A program made the translations under genes and the position numbers. DNA of 64,000 nt from Chersky-840 sp963838775. GTDB lineage: Bacteria; Actinomycetota; Acidimicrobiia; Acidimicrobiales; UBA8190. The notes below the pieces were generated by a model. The model saw only the letters and a program-made list of their open reading frames with translations, did no database searches and was not told the origin of the DNA. The stretch is taken from assembly GCA_963838775.1 (NCBI GenBank), contig CAWISP010000038.1, positions 6,245 through 70,244 of the forward strand, given 5' to 3'. The number at the start of each line of letters is the position of its first letter. Positions within the stretch are counted from its first letter, which is position 1. Below, one piece after another: positions 61,895 through 64,000 of the stretch.

Positions 61895-62009
61895 CCCGGT
61901 ACTGCCGTACAGGTCGGCCTCGCCGCCCAATCCCTTGGGCTGTCACCAGGCGGGATCACCCGGTCCAGGATGGGCGACGCTCCGTCTGCCGGTGCCGAAT
62001 CAGTCCTAA
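61895..62009 (+). repeat. Dispersed repeat, copy F, left part
   Basis: From ccggtactgccgtaca to gccgaatcagtcctaa, where the IS begins. The last 65 bases are essentially identical to copy C. Confidence 0.85.
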
Positions 62010-62021
62010 GAGCGCGCGCCA

Positions 62022-62867
62022 TTAGGCGACAGCCAGGGAGTGCCAGCGCTTCGCCCATTTGACGAGTTTGACGGTGATGATCAGGGCCACGGCCAGGGCG
62101 AACTGGGCCAGGCGGTGAGAGGCGAACCGGTCGGTGTTGCGCCGTAGCTGACCGAAGTTCGACAGCCAGGAGTTCGTGCGTTCGACTGGCCACCGCATGC
62201 CGAGGGGGACTCTGGTGGGTCCGTGGGCGGTGTTCTTCTTGCGCCGCTCGGCAATGACGAAATCGGTGACACCACGCTCGAGACACGCCGAGCGGACGAT
62301 GCCGTTGTCGTATCCGCGGTCGAGATGCAGCGTCTCGATGTCGACGAGAAGCCCTCGGGCGTCGACGGCGTCGAGCGTGGTGGGTAGCAGCACGCAGTCG
62401 TTGCGGTTGGCGCCGTCGATCACCCATCCGATGGGCACGCCGTTAGCGTCGGTGGCCACGGACCACTTCCAGCCGGTCTTGCCTCGATCAGTCGGGTTCG
62501 GTCCGGTTCCTTCACCGCCGGTGGGTGCCTTGTGTAATGAACCGTCGATCGCCACGTCGGAGAGGTCGAGGCCGATGACCTTGTCGAAGGCACTGATGGC
62601 CTCCTCGACGAGGCACCCGAAGACACCGACGGCTACCCACTCGTCGCGTCGACGGCGCAGGGTGGTCTCGCTTCCCTTGCCCAGTCGTCCGGCCACGTCC
62701 CAGCTGCACCCGGTGACCAGGCGGAAAAGGATGGCTTCGAAGCAGTCACGGTCAGAGATCCGGGGCCGGTGACATCCCAAAGGATGATCCGAGACAGGGC
62801 GTTCAGGCAGGTAGGCGGAAAATGACCGCCACACGGCGTCGACGACGCCACGATCGAGTGCCAGCAT
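62022..62867 (-). CDS. IS5-family DDE transposase
   Basis: A 281-residue transposase. The catalytic Asp residues are in DVAIDGSLHKAP and LHLDRGYDNG, and the Glu in RWPVERTNSWLSNF, with the Arg/Trp context typical of IS5. The N-terminal part (FEAILFRLVTGCSWDVAGRL) is the usual DUF4096-like domain. The ATG at 62867 has GGAGG four bases upstream; the frame is open 15 codons further. The stop codon lies within the left terminal repeat. No frameshift, so it should be functional. Confidence 0.93.
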   Translation of the reverse strand: MLALDRGVVDAVWRSFSAYLPERPVSDHPLGCHRPRISDRDCFEAILFRLVTGCSWDVAGRLGKGSETTLRRRRDEWVAVGVFGCLVEEAISAFDKVIGLDLSDVAIDGSLHKAPTGGEGTGPNPTDRGKTGWKWSVATDANGVPIGWVIDGANRNDCVLLPTTLDAVDARGLLVDIETLHLDRGYDNGIVRSACLERGVTDFVIAERRKKNTAHGPTRVPLGMRWPVERTNSWLSNFGQLRRNTDRFASHRLAQFALAVALIITVKLVKWAKRWHSLAVA

Positions 62868-63013
62868 GGGACCTCCACCGGTTCGTTGGGTCGGGACAAG
62901 CAGCCGGATCATGTCCGGTCCGACACCACGGCCGGTGGACCTTTTGTCCTGGTCAGCGGCGGTCCACCCTCGTCACGGCATCGGCGGAGAGGATGACCGC
63001 GAAGGAGGTCGCC

Positions 63014-63547
63014 ATGGCCAAGGTCAAACGCAACGAGCCCTGTCCGTGCGGGAGCGGAAACAAAGCCAAACGCTGCTGCCACCGGTCCACCCAGTCCGTC
63101 GACATCGCGGTGATGCCCCTCGAGATGAGCCAAGAGGCTCTCGACGTGCTGGCCGGCACGGAGAAGATCGAGATGCGGGCTCTGTTCGACCAGTTGTTCT
63201 ACCTGCCCGAGCTCGACCTCTCCCTGCAGGTTCCCCTGCCCGCCATCCTCACCCCTGATGTCGACCGGGCGGTGCGAGCGCTGCGCGATGACGACGGAGA
63301 CGAGTTCGACCGGGCCTTGGAAAAGTTGGTGCCCACCATCGACACCATCGATCGACGGATCGATCTTGCACGAGCAGTCGTCGCGCGACGCGACGAGGGC
63401 CGCATCTCGCACAAGCTGGCAGCCATCGCCGTCTTCGAGCTCGACCGCCCAGACTCGGTTCTGTTCATGTCATCGGTCGCCGAGTCGATCGGTGTTCTCG
63501 CCGGCGAGGAGCGCACACCCACGGGTCTCTTGGTGGCAGCGAGATAG
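63014..63547 (+). CDS. SEC-C motif protein, passenger of the IS
   Basis: A 177-residue protein that begins with a SEC-C zinc motif (EPCPCGSGNKAKRCC), as found at the C-terminus of SecA and in many small proteins. About 150 residues rich in Asp and Glu follow (RALRDDDGDEFDRAL), mostly helical, with no known fold. The ATG at 63014 has AAGGAGG five bases upstream. It lies between the IS ends, divergent from the transposase. It might regulate transposition, protect the host, or simply be carried. Confidence 0.8.
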   Translation: MAKVKRNEPCPCGSGNKAKRCCHRSTQSVDIAVMPLEMSQEALDVLAGTEKIEMRALFDQLFYLPELDLSLQVPLPAILTPDVDRAVRALRDDDGDEFDRALEKLVPTIDTIDRRIDLARAVVARRDEGRISHKLAAIAVFELDRPDSVLFMSSVAESIGVLAGEERTPTGLLVAAR

Positions 63548-63598
63548 GGCGTGACGCCTGGCCGAGGGGCCAACTAGGGCGCCTATTGGCGCGCGCTC

Positions 63599-63745
63599 TA
63601 AGGTGACGGATTCACCTCCGACCTGACCCATCCGCTATTGCTCAGCAACGCGAATACTGCGCGGGTCGCCGTCCGGCCCGCTCACCCGAATCCGGTGCAA
63701 CCCGTCGGACGCAGAGGAAGACACCGGGGGCGCATCTAAACAGGA
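63599..63745 (+). repeat. Dispersed repeat, copy F, right part
   Basis: Continues taaggtgacggattcacc, gacctgacccatccgctatt, gctcagcaacgcgaatactg, to gaggaagacaccgggggcgc, matching copy C almost base for base. With the left part it rebuilds one full copy once the IS and one TAA are removed. Confidence 0.88.
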
Positions 63746-63838
63746 CGGACACTCCAAACTCCGGGGATTCTGGGGTCATAGGGTGCGTCGGGTTGATCCT
63801 GTCGTGTCTCGTCTCAATGAGGGCGCCGGAGCGGTGTA

Positions 63839-64000
63839 GTGCGACTCCTGGGTTATGAGCGGCGGGCAGGACGGGCCAGCCCGGTGGGCGTGGAGACCCT
63901 GTTTAAGGAATTCGGGACTGGCGAAGCCAGAGCCCTCTTAGTGATGTTCGGGACCTTACGCATCACCGGCCGGCCGTGGATCGACATCGACTGCGAGCCC
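63839..64000 (+). CDS. Possible N-terminal part of an unknown gene (partial)
   Basis: From GTG 63839 the frame is open for 54 codons to the window end (RLLGYERRAGRASP to GRPWIDIDCEP). No family recognised and no strong ribosome-binding site, so it is reported only because it cannot be tested further inside the window. Confidence 0.3.
   Translation, partial: MRLLGYERRAGRASPVGVETLFKEFGTGEARALLVMFGTLRITGRPWIDIDCEP

Larger units (their letters stand above)
62010..63598. mobile_element. IS5-family element with SEC-C passenger gene, 1,589 bp
   Basis: Bounded by 19-bp inverted repeats with one mismatch: gagcgcgcgccattaggcg at 62010-62028 and the complement of gagcgcgcgccaataggcg at 63580-63598. 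The flanking TAA (62007-62009 and 63599-63601) is a target duplication, since copy C of the dispersed repeat has a single TAA at the same place. Inside are a DDE transposase gene (leftward) and a divergent SEC-C gene. IS5-group elements usually carry only the transposase, so the second gene is a passenger. Near-perfect ends suggest recent or ongoing activity. Confidence 0.92.

Noticed and set aside
48931..63745. The dispersed repeats as integron attC sites
   Set aside because: No paired GTTRRRY/RYYYAAC core sites are found at the ends, copies occur in both orientations, and the tyrosine recombinases here lack the integron-integrase insert as far as I can see.
1..64000. tRNA or rRNA genes
   Set aside because: Scanning for T-loop GGTTCGAnTCC with matching acceptor stems gave only isolated partial hits (for example near 37735) that cannot fold as tRNA.

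Overview
The DNA is GC-rich, uses GTG starts very often, and encodes an Rpf-type peptidoglycan hydrolase, a DUF4193-like zinc protein, an actinobacterial-type ArfB tail and a secreted protein built of GYWLVGADGG-type repeats. Together these point to a high-GC actinobacterium. The last repeat type is, to my knowledge, common in Acidimicrobiia, so that class is my best guess, but it is an inference from protein style and not a phylogenetic result.

Layout. Bases 1-15.8 kb are mostly chromosomal housekeeping: the end of arfB, an SDR oxidoreductase, a DUF4193-like protein, a secreted repeat protein, a phosphate ABC transporter operon (pstS-C-A-B, with pstA frameshifted as sequenced), an Rrf2-type regulator, an alpha/beta hydrolase, an Rpf-like hydrolase, a 57-residue zinc-ribbon protein, surE, an aldose epimerase and a membrane-bound GGDEF-EAL protein.

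Bases 16-47 kb form a cell-surface carbohydrate region. Its core is an 11-gene, tightly overlapping, leftward operon (32341 to 19078). It runs: sugar-nucleotide oxidoreductase, PLP aminotransferase, hexapeptide acyltransferase, initiating sugar-phosphate transferase, MurJ-like flippase, O-antigen ligase/polymerase-like protein, Wzz/tyrosine-kinase-like protein with a ruined nucleotide site, histidine-type phosphatase, GT4 glycosyltransferase, sulfotransferase, and a fused ATP sulfurylase-APS kinase. I read this as a Wzx/Wzy-type pathway for a polymer containing a di-N-acetylated uronic acid and modified with sulfate, with PAPS made on site. On both sides lie secreted proteins: a lysozyme-like protein, two clan GH-A-like glycosidases, a phosphoesterase, and two very similar giant proteins (1123 and 2606 residues) in inverted orientation. 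The giants combine two NodB-like domains, chitobiase-C-terminal-type repeats and a calcineurin-like domain, most with lost catalytic residues. Both share a conserved 5' leader with a perfect hairpin.

Bases 47-64 kb are accessory: a cation/proton antiporter, two ABC-transporter loci (one without its permease), a mobile element with two tandem tyrosine recombinases, an APH-like kinase, a membrane protein with a histidine kinase/response regulator pair, and small zinc or membrane proteins. A structured dispersed repeat of roughly 150-270 bp occurs here at least six times between genes. One copy is split by a 1,589-bp IS5-type element that carries a SEC-C protein gene as a passenger and is flanked by a TAA duplication.

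Many adjacent genes overlap by the four bases GTGA, indicating pervasive translational coupling.
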